Shown here one piece after another: positions 7,504 to 14,956 of a stretch of DNA of 46,202 nucleotides. Both the position numbers and the translations under genes were made by a program. The number at the start of each line of letters is the position of its first letter. The stretch's first letter is position 1. A model generated the notes under the pieces. It was given only the letters and a program-made list of their open reading frames with translations, did not search any database and was not told where the DNA came from. The DNA is taken from positions 1-46,202 of the forward strand of contig CAKVIE010000017.1 in NCBI GenBank assembly GCA_934754505.1. Reading direction: 5' to 3'. This DNA is from an uncultured Candidatus Melainabacteria bacterium. Lineage in GTDB: Bacteria; Cyanobacteriota; Vampirovibrionia; Gastranaerophilales; Gastranaerophilaceae.

Positions 7504-8478
7504 TTATAAATTTTTTAATGTATTTATCAGATAATTTTTATAATAATTTTTTAATTTAACAGGTGCTTTTATTTTAACAAGATCGCCCCATTTGAAAAGT
7601 TCCTGACAAATTGCATATTCACCTGAGGCAATAAATTTAACAGAAATATTCCCGTTCGGTAATTTTTTAATTTTTTGTGTAGGATGAAAATGATAATTCA
7701 AAACATCTTCCGCTGCAGAAACGTCAAATTCAAGTTCAACTTTTTGCAATTTTCCTTGATAAACTCCAAACGAACGATTGCAATAATCTTTCAAATTAAA
7801 TTCTTCATCTTTTTCAAAATACTCATCAAGAATTTTCAGCGATTTTACTCTATCCATGCGGTAAATCCTTAATGAATCCAATTCTTCATTATATGCAACA
7901 ATAAAATATCTTTCCGCAATTATTACACCATACGGATTTATAATAAATTCATAATTTTTATCATTCTTTTTGTACGTAATTTTAATTTTTTTAAAAGACA
8001 TCATCGCAATTCGTAATTGGTCCCAAAAAGTCGGATTGATATTCGGATTTACATACTGCCTGACTGCGTATCCCTCTGATTCTAAAATTGTATCAATATT
8101 GTTATTCAAAGAAATCATGTTTTTTTGCGGAGTCAAGGCTTTAACTTTTTCAATCAATTCATTAATTTTTTCAGTACGATTTTTGTCGTTTGATAAATTT
8201 TTCAGATATTCCAAATTAGCAAAATCATCAGCATCAAAAGAGATTAAAGCATTCATCGTTCCCTTTGAAAAACGCCAGCGTTTTTTTCTGTCGTCGTGTC
8301 GAATAACTTCTTCGATTTTATTAGGAAATAAATCAAATAAAAGCGATTTCATTCTTTCAGCGGTTCTTCTTGTGACTTCAAATTGTTCTGCAATGTCGTC
8401 AATACAAATGCCGCAATAACTGTTCTGAAAAAGCATTGCAAGTTTAATAATATCTTCTGTTTTGTTTAATCTCGACAT
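7504..8478 (-). CDS. HTH-WYL transcriptional regulator, copy 1
   Basis: 324 aa. N-terminal winged-helix/HTH (about 5-55: CIDDIAEQFEVTRRTAER), a helical linker, a WYL domain (about 150-235, with PYGVIIAERYFIVAYN and LRIYRMDRVKSL), and a C-terminal WCX-type region (VELEFDVSAAEDVLNYHFHP, then FIASGEYAICQELFKWGD). WYL proteins are DNA-binding regulators that often control defence genes, with nucleic-acid or nucleotide ligands proposed. RBS AGAGG precedes the ATG. A weak island-type site lies at 8501..8523, so it may regulate itself. Paralogue at 11843..12826 shares the C-terminal half strongly (SFGVYQGKL). Confidence 0.9.
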   Translation of the reverse strand: MSRLNKTEDIIKLAMLFQNSYCGICIDDIAEQFEVTRRTAERMKSLLFDLFPNKIEEVIRHDDRKKRWRFSKGTMNALISFDADDFANLEYLKNLSNDKNRTEKINELIEKVKALTPQKNMISLNNNIDTILESEGYAVRQYVNPNINPTFWDQLRIAMMSFKKIKITYKKNDKNYEFIINPYGVIIAERYFIVAYNEELDSLRIYRMDRVKSLKILDEYFEKDEEFNLKDYCNRSFGVYQGKLQKVELEFDVSAAEDVLNYHFHPTQKIKKLPNGNISVKFIASGEYAICQELFKWGDLVKIKAPVKLKNYYKNYLINTLKNL

Positions 8479-8500
8479 AATTACCTCTTTTCTTAATTAT

Positions 8501-8523
8501 AGAATAAATCATATACACGTCAA
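8501..8523 (-). promoter_or_regulatory. promoter of WYL copy 1, weak island type
   Basis: Minus strand TTGACG, 11 nt, TATTCT; a sigma70-like reading TTGACG, 16 nt, TATAAT is equally possible here. The upstream CGWC box is poor (CCTC). Confidence 0.45.
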
Positions 8524-8553
8524 TTTTTGAGGTATTGATTTTAAAATTTACTA

Positions 8554-8585
8554 CGTCCTGTTTTGACGGAGTGTGATTGTAAAAT
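8554..8585 (+). promoter_or_regulatory. island-type promoter of the membrane protein/J-protein pair
   Basis: CGTC, 5 nt, TTGACG, 11 nt, TAAAAT. The CGTC and GACG boxes form a perfect dyad with a 7-nt centre. Confidence 0.55.
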
Positions 8586-8596
8586 AAAATAGGAAA

Positions 8597-8989
8597 ATGC
8601 ATATTTGGACAATTCTTGGCATAATAATAGCGATTATTTGTTTTTGCGCTTCCGTGTATCAAATGGCGGAAGATGGTCAACTGTGCCTGTTTGCGAATGA
8701 GAAAGATAAAAATATAACATACTTTGGTTATACAGTTGCCGCTCTTGTGGGAATTTTATTTTGGTTTGTCTGTCATAAATTTTATCTTTTGATTTTTGGG
8801 GTCATGGTTTTGTCAATTACGGCTTGGTTTTTGATAGAGTCGTATGAAAACAATAAGGATTTTGGTTCTACCATATTAGTGTTTTTCACAAGAGTTTTAT
8901 GGTCTTTGGGAGTAGTTTTGGTCGTTGGTGCAATATTTATCATTATATTGCTATGTACGATTGGAAAGTCGTCGAAAGATGGTGAATAG
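8597..8989 (+). CDS. hypothetical polytopic membrane protein
   Basis: 130 aa, mostly hydrophobic, with about four membrane segments: residues 3-20 (IWTILGIIIAIICFCA), 45-60 (YTVAALVGILFWFVC), 64-82 and 93-121 (LWSLGVVLVVGAIFIIILLC). No family recognised. The transcript leader is very short: the promoter -10 ends only 11 nt before the ATG, with AGGAAA between. The end of the gene overlaps the start of the J-domain gene, which suggests that the two products work together at the membrane. Confidence 0.65.
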   Translation: MHIWTILGIIIAIICFCASVYQMAEDGQLCLFANEKDKNITYFGYTVAALVGILFWFVCHKFYLLIFGVMVLSITAWFLIESYENNKDFGSTILVFFTRVLWSLGVVLVVGAIFIIILLCTIGKSSKDGE

Positions 8990-9449
8990 AATGAATAAAT
9001 CAAAATATATAAAATCTTTGAAAATACTTAATCTGACGGCACCTGCAAAGTTATCTGCTATAAAAAAATCTTACAGAAAATTGGTAAAAATTTATCACCC
9101 TGATAAATATCAAAATTCAACCGAAAAAGAAATTGCTCAAGAAAAATTTAAGAAAATTAATGATGCATATCATTATTTAATTGATAACTATGATGAAAAT
9201 TTTGCTCAAAATAATATTGATGAAGAAAAAACTACAAAATCTTATGATTTTAATTATGACAAAGATGATGCTGATGATGTTGATGGGGCTGATTATAGTT
9301 ATTATCGACAATATCAATCATACTCTTCTCCGATTGATGATTCTTTTGGCAGCTTTGCAAAGCAAAGAATTATGCCGATTTGGGCAAAAATAATCATTTA
9401 TTTTTTATTCAATAGCCTTGCTTTTGTGATATATTATTTGTTTTCGTAA
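8979..9449 (+). CDS. membrane-anchored J-domain (DnaJ-like) protein
   Basis: 156 aa from ATG 8979 (a second start at 8991 is possible). The N-terminal J domain is clear: LNLTAPAKLSAIKKSYRKL, then the HPD motif in IYHPDKYQ, then AQEKFKKINDAYHYL. An acidic, Asp/Tyr-rich linker follows, and a C-terminal hydrophobic segment (WAKIIIYFLFNSLAFVIYYL) that likely anchors it in the membrane. J domains stimulate the ATPase of a DnaK-type Hsp70; no zinc-finger or substrate domain is present. Start overlaps the stop of the membrane-protein gene, implying coupled translation. Confidence 0.85.
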   Translation: MVNRMNKSKYIKSLKILNLTAPAKLSAIKKSYRKLVKIYHPDKYQNSTEKEIAQEKFKKINDAYHYLIDNYDENFAQNNIDEEKTTKSYDFNYDKDDADDVDGADYSYYRQYQSYSSPIDDSFGSFAKQRIMPIWAKIIIYFLFNSLAFVIYYLFS

Positions 9450-9458
9450 TATGGAGTT

Positions 9459-9582
9459 ATGAATACGGACGGAAAGATGATAATTGAAGCGAAACAAAAT
9501 GATGAATTTGTAATTCGGATGAAATGTTGGTTATGGTACAAAAAACGGTGAAAAATTAGGATTGAAGTTTGATTTGAGATAA
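9459..9582 (+). pseudogene. remnant of a short decayed ORF
   Basis: An ATG at 9459 opens a frame (MNTDGKMIIEAKQNDEFVIR) that stops after 31 codons. One frame over, just before the stop, a coding-like tail follows (GYGTKNGEKLGLKFDLR, stop at 9580). The join looks like a single frameshift in a small gene of about 40 codons. No family recognised, and it could be chance. Confidence 0.3.
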
Positions 9583-9608
9583 TCTATAATCATTTTGTTG
9601 GTTACATT

Positions 9609-9620
9609 TTGTGGTAAAAT
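9609..9620 (+). promoter_or_regulatory. extended -10 promoter for a leaderless transcript
   Basis: TTGTGG then TAAAAT at 9615..9620 (TGn extended -10). The expected transcription start falls on the ATG at 9627, and no RBS is present. Confidence 0.45.
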
Positions 9621-9626
9621 ATATGT

Positions 9627-10754
9627 ATGAATGAAAACTATAAGATGAATCAATATGAAGAAAATTTAAACAAATTAGAATTGAATGATTTAATAAAAAT
9701 AATCAGTTTTTTTGATGTTACGGCGTATGCAAGAAAGCGAGATAATTATTCGAATGTTTTTTATCTTATGAATTTAAGAGAAAATACTCATAGCGAAATT
9801 TTGACATGGTTATTTAATTATCAAGAAAATAATAAATTTTCTATTCGCAAAGAATTTACGAAAGAGTTTTTAAAATTGGTTGGTATTGAAGAAGAAATTA
9901 AAACAGTTGAAACTCAAGTAAAATCAAAAAATGGAATCCCTGATATTATCATAAAAACTAATAATACAGTGATAATAGTTGAAACAAAACTTGATGCCAA
10001 AACATCTGTTACTACTGATGATTTAGGAAAACGCCGTACGCAATATGAGCGATATATAAAATTTGCAGAAGAAACATACAAAGAAAAAAATAAAAAATAT
10101 ATATTAATTTATACTGCAAATAAAAGATTAAAAAACAAAAAAGATTTTTGGCTTAAAGATGAGCATAAAAAAGAAATGGCTGATATAGACATTGTTGACG
10201 AATTGGGATATAAAAGATTAGAATTTTCGGATATTGTTTTAATATTATATCGTATTTTGAAGGATAAAATAAAAAAATTTGAAACAAAATCATATGATGA
10301 ACAAAATGCTATAACAATAAACTTTATTGAAAAATTTATAGTAAAAGTTAAAAATAGAGATAATAAATACAAAATTGAAAATATATTACATAAGATAGAA
10401 AAAAATTCCCAATTTAAAATTACAAATAAAAAATTAAAAAATTGGAATTATACACAACCTTCACGTTGCAATGTTTTTCTTAATGAAATTTTAAATGAAT
10501 TAACAAAAGAAGATGTAGAAAATTTATTAATTCAATACATTGATTATTGGTTATATTGTAATCGTATTATTGATTCTTATACTGAAGTAATTGAATATAA
10601 TGGCGAATTCTTTAACATATACAGTATATGTGAAAAGTTAAACGAGAAGAAAATCGAAGAAAGTATTCAAATCGAGGAAAAATTGAATACCAAGTTGCAA
10701 AAAATAGAAGAAATTAATAATAAAAGAACCTACATTGCAAAATTTAAAAAATAA
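9627..10754 (+). CDS. PD-(D/E)XK nuclease (PDDEXK_4-like), intact copy
   Basis: 375 aa. The N-terminal region has NVFYLMNLRENTHSEILTWL, like other PDDEXK_4 proteins. The nuclease core is GIPDIII (Asp), VIIVETK (Glu-x-Lys), and the downstream RRTQYERYIKFA helix. The C-terminal half is helical and Lys-rich. Probably a metal-dependent DNA or RNA nuclease; such genes are common in defence islands and often unclassified. There is no Shine-Dalgarno sequence, and a TGTGGTAAAAT extended -10 ends 7 nt before the ATG, so the mRNA is probably leaderless. Convergent with the ADP-ribosylglycohydrolase gene, 6 bp away. Confidence 0.82.
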   Translation: MNENYKMNQYEENLNKLELNDLIKIISFFDVTAYARKRDNYSNVFYLMNLRENTHSEILTWLFNYQENNKFSIRKEFTKEFLKLVGIEEEIKTVETQVKSKNGIPDIIIKTNNTVIIVETKLDAKTSVTTDDLGKRRTQYERYIKFAEETYKEKNKKYILIYTANKRLKNKKDFWLKDEHKKEMADIDIVDELGYKRLEFSDIVLILYRILKDKIKKFETKSYDEQNAITINFIEKFIVKVKNRDNKYKIENILHKIEKNSQFKITNKKLKNWNYTQPSRCNVFLNEILNELTKEDVENLLIQYIDYWLYCNRIIDSYTEVIEYNGEFFNIYSICEKLNEKKIEESIQIEEKLNTKLQKIEEINNKRTYIAKFKK

Positions 10755-10760
10755 TATTTT

Positions 10761-11747
10761 TCAAAGACTTTTTATTGTTTCAAAAAATTTGTCGGTAAGC
10801 TCAATAATTTCAGACTTTTTGACTATCAAATCAGACAAATCGTTTTGTTCAATTATTTTGCTGCCTATATGAAGCCCTCGCAAACCGTAATACAGTCCGC
10901 AAAGCCCTCCTCCGACTGCACCGTTTGTGTCCGTATCTCCACTTAAACTCAAAATTGTAAATAAGCAATCTTCTATAAAATGAGAATGAAAAAATCCCCA
11001 CAAAGCAGCCTCAAGAGTGTCTTTTACATATCCGCAAGCATTAATTTCTTCTGCTGTTTTATTTACAAATTTTCCGCTAAAAATATCATCATATTCTGCT
11101 AAAAAGGGCTCATATTCTTTTGGAAAATGACATTTTAGTTCTTTCAATGTGTGAAAAATAAACTCTTTGTCCCCTCCGTCTAAAATCATAAAAATGACCA
11201 TTGTGTAGATGTAGCAGCCGATAATGCTTATGGGGTGGGCATGAGTTAGGCTTGAAATATTTTTAACTGTTTCAAAGATTTCCAATTGGTTCATTTTTTT
11301 TGCATAACAATACATTGCAACGGGTAAAATTCTCATAAGAGAACCGTTTCCGTTGCAACTTTTTCTATCTGCACCAATCAAAATCGGGCTGTTTTTTTCA
11401 ATAGCATTTTTAATCGTATGAAAAGTCGTATTTCCGATATCAAATGCTTTGCCATAAGGAGTCATATATCCGAATTGAAACCAATTACAAAATTTTTTAC
11501 TGATATCTTGAATATCGATTATCTTTGTTTCAACAATACTTGCCATTGTGCATAGGGTTAAAGATGTATCGTCGCTCCAAGTTCCTAAAGGAATGTTGGA
11601 ATTTGAGTTTTCAATTATTTCGAGCATAGAATTATTTTTTAATTTTTTATCTAAAGACAGTCTTGTAATAAATTGAATTGATAGCCCTAAAACATCACCC
11701 AAAACAAAAGATAATACAGATGTTTTTATTGCATTCGAATTTAACAT
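10761..11747 (-). CDS. ADP-ribosylglycohydrolase (DraG/ARH family)
   Basis: 328 aa from the ATG at 11747, chosen because GGAG lies 10 nt upstream and the longer frame crosses the promoter. Family motifs: GDVLG near the start, GTWSDDTSLTLC (metal-binding acids), GNGSLMRI with the preceding Asn/Gly loop, the THAHP segment, and the C-terminal GDTDTNGAVGGGLCG that completes the dinuclear Mg/Mn site. Such enzymes remove ADP-ribose from proteins or nucleic acids. No ADP-ribosyltransferase is visible in the window. Its role in this island may be reversal of ADP-ribosylation, for example against a toxin; that is inference. Island promoter at 11778..11809. Confidence 0.92.
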   Translation of the reverse strand: MLNSNAIKTSVLSFVLGDVLGLSIQFITRLSLDKKLKNNSMLEIIENSNSNIPLGTWSDDTSLTLCTMASIVETKIIDIQDISKKFCNWFQFGYMTPYGKAFDIGNTTFHTIKNAIEKNSPILIGADRKSCNGNGSLMRILPVAMYCYAKKMNQLEIFETVKNISSLTHAHPISIIGCYIYTMVIFMILDGGDKEFIFHTLKELKCHFPKEYEPFLAEYDDIFSGKFVNKTAEEINACGYVKDTLEAALWGFFHSHFIEDCLFTILSLSGDTDTNGAVGGGLCGLYYGLRGLHIGSKIIEQNDLSDLIVKKSEIIELTDKFFETIKSL

Positions 11748-11777
11748 ATCATTATTACTCCTTATAAAGTTTTTACC

Positions 11778-11809
11778 ATTATAAAAAAGAAGTATGCCAA
11801 AAACGGTCG
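11778..11809 (-). promoter_or_regulatory. island-type promoter of the ADP-ribosylglycohydrolase
   Basis: Minus strand CGAC, 5 nt, TTGGCA, then TACTTCTTTTT (11 nt), TATAAT. The spacer begins TACTT like the sites at 14048, 16172 and 16942. Confidence 0.6.
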
Positions 11810-11842
11810 CAGATAAAAACACAATGATTGTTTAATCCTGAC

Positions 11843-12826
11843 TTATTTTTCTTTTTGATGCTCCATTGTATCTTTGAGCAATTGAACATATTGTTTTTTA
11901 AGGCTCATCGGAGCAAGAATTTTCACATCTGCTCCCCATTTGAACAAATGCCACATTATCTCATATTCACCTGATGCCTTGAATTTTACCGTAACAGTAC
12001 CGTCATCATTTCTTTTTATTTTTTGAGTTGAATGAAATTGATAGTGCAAAACATCTTCTGCAACATTTTTTGAAAACAACAGCTTTACATCATTTAACTT
12101 GCCTTGATAAACGCCAAAAGATTTTTTAGAAAATTCTTCAAGGTCAAAATCACCTTTATCAAAAGTTTCTATCGTAATTTTTACATCTGTAACTTTATGC
12201 AAAAGATAACAATATGGAATGACTTTATTATTTTCAACCGCAATAAGATAAATTTTTTCCCCGTAAATAAGTCCGTAAGGTGCAAAAAACTTTGATTTTC
12301 CGTTATATTGAGCGGTGATTTTTTTATTCGTTTTCATAGCCTCTCGAATTATGGAAAGAATACTTAAATCAATATTAAATTTCGGTAATTGTTTTACAGC
12401 AAAACCTTCCGTTTGCATAAGCATTTCAATAGCATTTCTGACACTTGTATTGTATCGTTTTCCAAATATTCCAATGCTTCCAAGTGTTTTTTCAAGAAGT
12501 TTTTCTTTATCCTTAAACCCTTTTTTAGCTTCTTCTTTTTTTATTTGTTCAAGGTTCGCAATTTCTTCAGGCGTAAAAGAAATAAGCTCCGACATATATC
12601 CGCATTTGAAGCCCCAATATTTTCTTTTAGTGCCAAAATTTTCTATCTCTTCAACCTGCGGAACAACATTTTTAATACATTCAAGCCATCGTTCGGCGGT
12701 ACTCCTTGCAACATTAAATTCTTCCATAATATCATTTATACAAACACCTTGAGATCTTGCCTGCATCATTATCAAAATTTCAATAATATTTGATTCTCTT
12801 GTATTTCGAATAGTTTCTTCCGCCAT
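11843..12826 (-). CDS. HTH-WYL transcriptional regulator, copy 2
   Basis: 327 aa, same layout as 7504..8478: HTH (CINDIMEEFNVARSTAERWL), helical linker, WYL domain (FFAPYGLIYGEKIYLIAVEN), then WCX-type tail (SFGVYQGKL, EDVLHYQFHSTQKIK, KASGEYEIMWHLFKWGADVKI). The two proteins are clearly paralogous, closest in the C-terminal half. RBS GGAG lies before the ATG at 12826. I do not find a good island-type promoter in front of it, which would fit a constitutive or separately controlled regulator. Its DNA target is unknown; the island's CGWC dyads are a reasonable candidate. Confidence 0.9.
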   Translation of the reverse strand: MAEETIRNTRESNIIEILIMMQARSQGVCINDIMEEFNVARSTAERWLECIKNVVPQVEEIENFGTKRKYWGFKCGYMSELISFTPEEIANLEQIKKEEAKKGFKDKEKLLEKTLGSIGIFGKRYNTSVRNAIEMLMQTEGFAVKQLPKFNIDLSILSIIREAMKTNKKITAQYNGKSKFFAPYGLIYGEKIYLIAVENNKVIPYCYLLHKVTDVKITIETFDKGDFDLEEFSKKSFGVYQGKLNDVKLLFSKNVAEDVLHYQFHSTQKIKRNDDGTVTVKFKASGEYEIMWHLFKWGADVKILAPMSLKKQYVQLLKDTMEHQKEK

Positions 12827-12947
12827 ATTTACTCCAAATTCATAATAAATATATCATTTAAGGATATACTTATTCTACATCTGTTCAACAAAATAACCGC
12901 TTTTTCATAAAAAATTTTTACAAAAATTATATGTAACATTTTTAGAC

Positions 12948-12975
12948 TTGAAAGTTTTTTTAAACAAGTCATAAT
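12948..12975 (+). promoter_or_regulatory. sigma70-like promoter for the small RNA at 12980
   Basis: TTGAAA, 16 nt, CATAAT. The predicted start, about 12982, coincides with the 5' strand of the closing stem of the downstream structured RNA. Confidence 0.5.
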
Positions 12976-12979
12976 GAAA

Positions 12980-13094
12980 ATATAGGGTTATCATTGATGT
13001 ATAGAAAATCTCGTGGCTATACCCGAGGGGCTGAATTACAGTTCGTCAGATGAAGGGAAATGCGAGTCCTTCCTTTGGTAATCCTATATTTTTA
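12980..13094 (+). ncRNA. candidate free-standing structured RNA, about 110 nt
   Basis: No protein frame fits here. A closing helix of 11 bp pairs ATATAGGGTTA (12980..12990) with TAATCCTATAT (13079..13089), followed by TTTTT. Inside, GTATAG (12999) can pair with CTATAC (13017) and CTCG (13010) with CGAG (13024), which interleave as an H-type pseudoknot; GAAGG (13052) pairs with CCTTC (13068), and CTGA (13031) with TCAG (13046). A sigma70-like promoter ends just before the RNA and a T-run ends it at the stop codon of the opposite-strand gene. I do not recognise the class: it lacks SRP, 6S, tmRNA and common riboswitch signatures. Strand assignment rests on the promoter and T-run. Confidence 0.55.
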
Positions 13095-13988
13095 TGCTTG
13101 TTTTTCGGGAAAATTTTTCCAAATACTTTTATCTGAAAATTCATCACAAATTCTAAAATGCTCTGCGGCATCATCTTTAAATCCTTTTCTAACAGCTTGC
13201 TTTGAAGGATGGGATGATAAAAAGATAATCACATTGTTATTTTTGTAATAACCTCTTGTCAAAATTTTTCCAAATTCACCTTGGGAGATTTCAAATTCAG
13301 CTTTGGGACCTATATATTTGTTCAATTCGTCATTATTTTCTATTGCCTCATAAAACAACTTTTGAGCCTTAACTCCCCATAAAAAAACTGCCAATTTGCT
13401 ATTTTCATCAGATTTTGAATTAAGCAAATTACGAATTATATGTATTGTGAAAGGTTTCCAAGCCTTTATTCTTTTATCAGTTGTATTTTTCTTATCATAT
13501 GTTAATGCTGTATTTAATAAAAGAATTTTATTATTTTCGCTCCATTTTTCTAAATTTGTATTCCAACGGTCATTTTCGTTATTTTCCCCTGTAATTTCAT
13601 TTTTAGAGATATCATCAAAAGCTCTATTTGATTTATATGCTTTTACAGCTTTTAAAATATTTAACAAAGAATCATCGGCTTTTGCTTTATTTGCAAATGA
13701 AAAGGCTAATCCGTCTGCTCTTTCGGACTTCGGGTAAGGGTCTTGTCCGATAATTAAAATTTTTGTATCTTTCGGTTCAAATAAAGTTAAGGACTTAAAA
13801 ACAGTTAGAAGTTTTTCTTCATCAGATATTGAATTATCATTTGTTTTAACAGGGCTTGTGCAATTTTGAATACAGTCATTTATTGATAAATCTTTTCCGT
13901 TATTGTTTGAAAAATCCTGCCAAACAAAACCATTTAGCCATTTTGATGTATTATTATTTTTTTTCAATATTTCTTCAATATCAACCAT
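13092..13988 (-). CDS. uracil-DNA-glycosylase-like protein (family 1 fold)
   Basis: 298 aa. UNG motifs: ILIIGQDPYP (77-86, Asp83 the general base; the usual His/Tyr after PY is Pro), ADGLAFSF, LLLNTALTY, KAWKPFTIHII, VFLWGVKAQK and SSHPSKQAVRKGF with the catalytic His. The protein is longer than Ung (about 225 aa), with an extra N-terminal 60 residues and an insertion near 110-140, and the motif after HPS is non-standard. It likely excises uracil or a modified base from DNA. Its divergent neighbour is the DnaB-like/RT operon, with overlapping promoters. Whether it is repair or an anti-phage base-recognition protein cannot be decided. Confidence 0.82.
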   Translation of the reverse strand: MVDIEEILKKNNNTSKWLNGFVWQDFSNNNGKDLSINDCIQNCTSPVKTNDNSISDEEKLLTVFKSLTLFEPKDTKILIIGQDPYPKSERADGLAFSFANKAKADDSLLNILKAVKAYKSNRAFDDISKNEITGENNENDRWNTNLEKWSENNKILLLNTALTYDKKNTTDKRIKAWKPFTIHIIRNLLNSKSDENSKLAVFLWGVKAQKLFYEAIENNDELNKYIGPKAEFEISQGEFGKILTRGYYKNNNVIIFLSSHPSKQAVRKGFKDDAAEHFRICDEFSDKSIWKNFPEKQA

Positions 13989-14017
13989 AGTAAACCCCGA
14001 TTTATTTTCATAATTAT

Positions 14018-14049
14018 AATATATTTCCCAAATTTTTCAAAGCAGTTCG
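14018..14049 (-). promoter_or_regulatory. promoter of the UDG-like gene, overlapping the RT-operon promoter
   Basis: Minus strand CGAA, 5 nt, TTGAAA, then either 11 nt to TATATT or 16 nt to TATAAT. An 8-bp dyad CAAAGCAG / CTGCTTTG at 14038..14059 spans the -35 regions of both divergent promoters. Confidence 0.4.
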
Positions 14050-14079
14050 TCCTGCTTTGACATACTTGCCTTTTATAAT
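14048..14079 (+). promoter_or_regulatory. island-type promoter of the DnaB-like/RT operon
   Basis: CGTC, 5 nt, TTGACA, TACTTGCCTTT (11 nt), TATAAT; a strong RBS AGGAGG follows and the ATG is at 14099. One of the best matches to the island consensus. Confidence 0.65.
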
Positions 14080-14098
14080 TCTATAAACAGGAGGTATT

Positions 14099-14956
14099 AT
14101 GTTTGGTGATAAGTTATTTCAATTTTACGAAGAAAAAGAAAAAAATTTTGAAACAGGATTTTTCAATATAGATAATGTGTTCATAAATACGAACATTCCA
14201 AAGGGGAGTATTATTACCATAGGAGCAAGACCCGGAATGGGTAAAACTTCATTTGAAATATCCATTTGTAATCATCTTTTAGAAATGGGTAAAAAAGTTT
14301 TATTTTGTAAACTTGACTCATCAGAAATTATGACGGAAGCATATTTAGTATCAGTAAAAACGAAAATATCTGATTCTATTGCGTTACGGGCATACGATGT
14401 TGAAGATTTTAATAAAATCTGTGATGCAGTTCAGTTTTTCAACGAAAAAAATTTGGAAATTTTATGCAAAATGAATATTTCTATTGAAGAGATAGAAGAA
14501 AAAATCAAAGCCGTTAAGCCTGATATTGTTTTTATTGATAGTGTTCAATGCCTTAAAATGCAAAAAGCACCCAATTATACTGATGCCATTAATTTAGCAG
14601 TAAAAGATATTAAAAGAATAGCAATAGAAAACAATTTAATATTTGTTTTAATATCCCAACTTTCAAGAAAACCTGAAATACAAAATTGTAGAGCACCAAT
14701 ACTTTCCGATTTAAGAAGCGGAAGTTTTTTGGAAGATATATCCGATTTTATTTTATTTATACATAGAAAATATTATTATAGTTATATCTGTTCAGATTAT
14801 GATTGTGATGATGATTATGGAAACTCAAAAAACGAAGCGGAAATAATTGTCGGAAAGAATAAATTCGGAGAAACAGGCAAATTTTATTTGAAATATGAAA
14901 GAGGTCTTTTTAAAGATTTTTCAAGCGAAGATCAAATAAGAAAGGTAGATTTATGA
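14099..14956 (+). CDS. DnaB-C-terminal-like RecA-fold ATPase, copy 2, coupled to an RT
   Basis: 285 aa, again only the ATPase half of a DnaB-like helicase. Walker A GARPGMGKTS (42-51), Walker B DIVFIDSVQ, FVLISQLSRKPE, ILSDLRSGS, FILFIHRKYYY and AEIIVGKNKFGETG are in family order. In the H1a-like segment it has FCKLD where copy 1 (878..1690) has FCELD, so the expected catalytic Glu is Lys. It may bind ATP and DNA or RNA without efficient hydrolysis. Its TGA stop overlaps the ATG of the RT gene (ATGA), so the two are made together. RBS AGGAGG; island promoter at 14048..14079. No N-terminal DnaB domain. Confidence 0.85.
   Translation: MFGDKLFQFYEEKEKNFETGFFNIDNVFINTNIPKGSIITIGARPGMGKTSFEISICNHLLEMGKKVLFCKLDSSEIMTEAYLVSVKTKISDSIALRAYDVEDFNKICDAVQFFNEKNLEILCKMNISIEEIEEKIKAVKPDIVFIDSVQCLKMQKAPNYTDAINLAVKDIKRIAIENNLIFVLISQLSRKPEIQNCRAPILSDLRSGSFLEDISDFILFIHRKYYYSYICSDYDCDDDYGNSKNEAEIIVGKNKFGETGKFYLKYERGLFKDFSSEDQIRKVDL

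Noticed and set aside
12980..13094. Hammerhead, glutamine riboswitch, SRP RNA or tmRNA
   Set aside because: Core motifs of these classes do not line up with the sequence, despite short look-alike strings.
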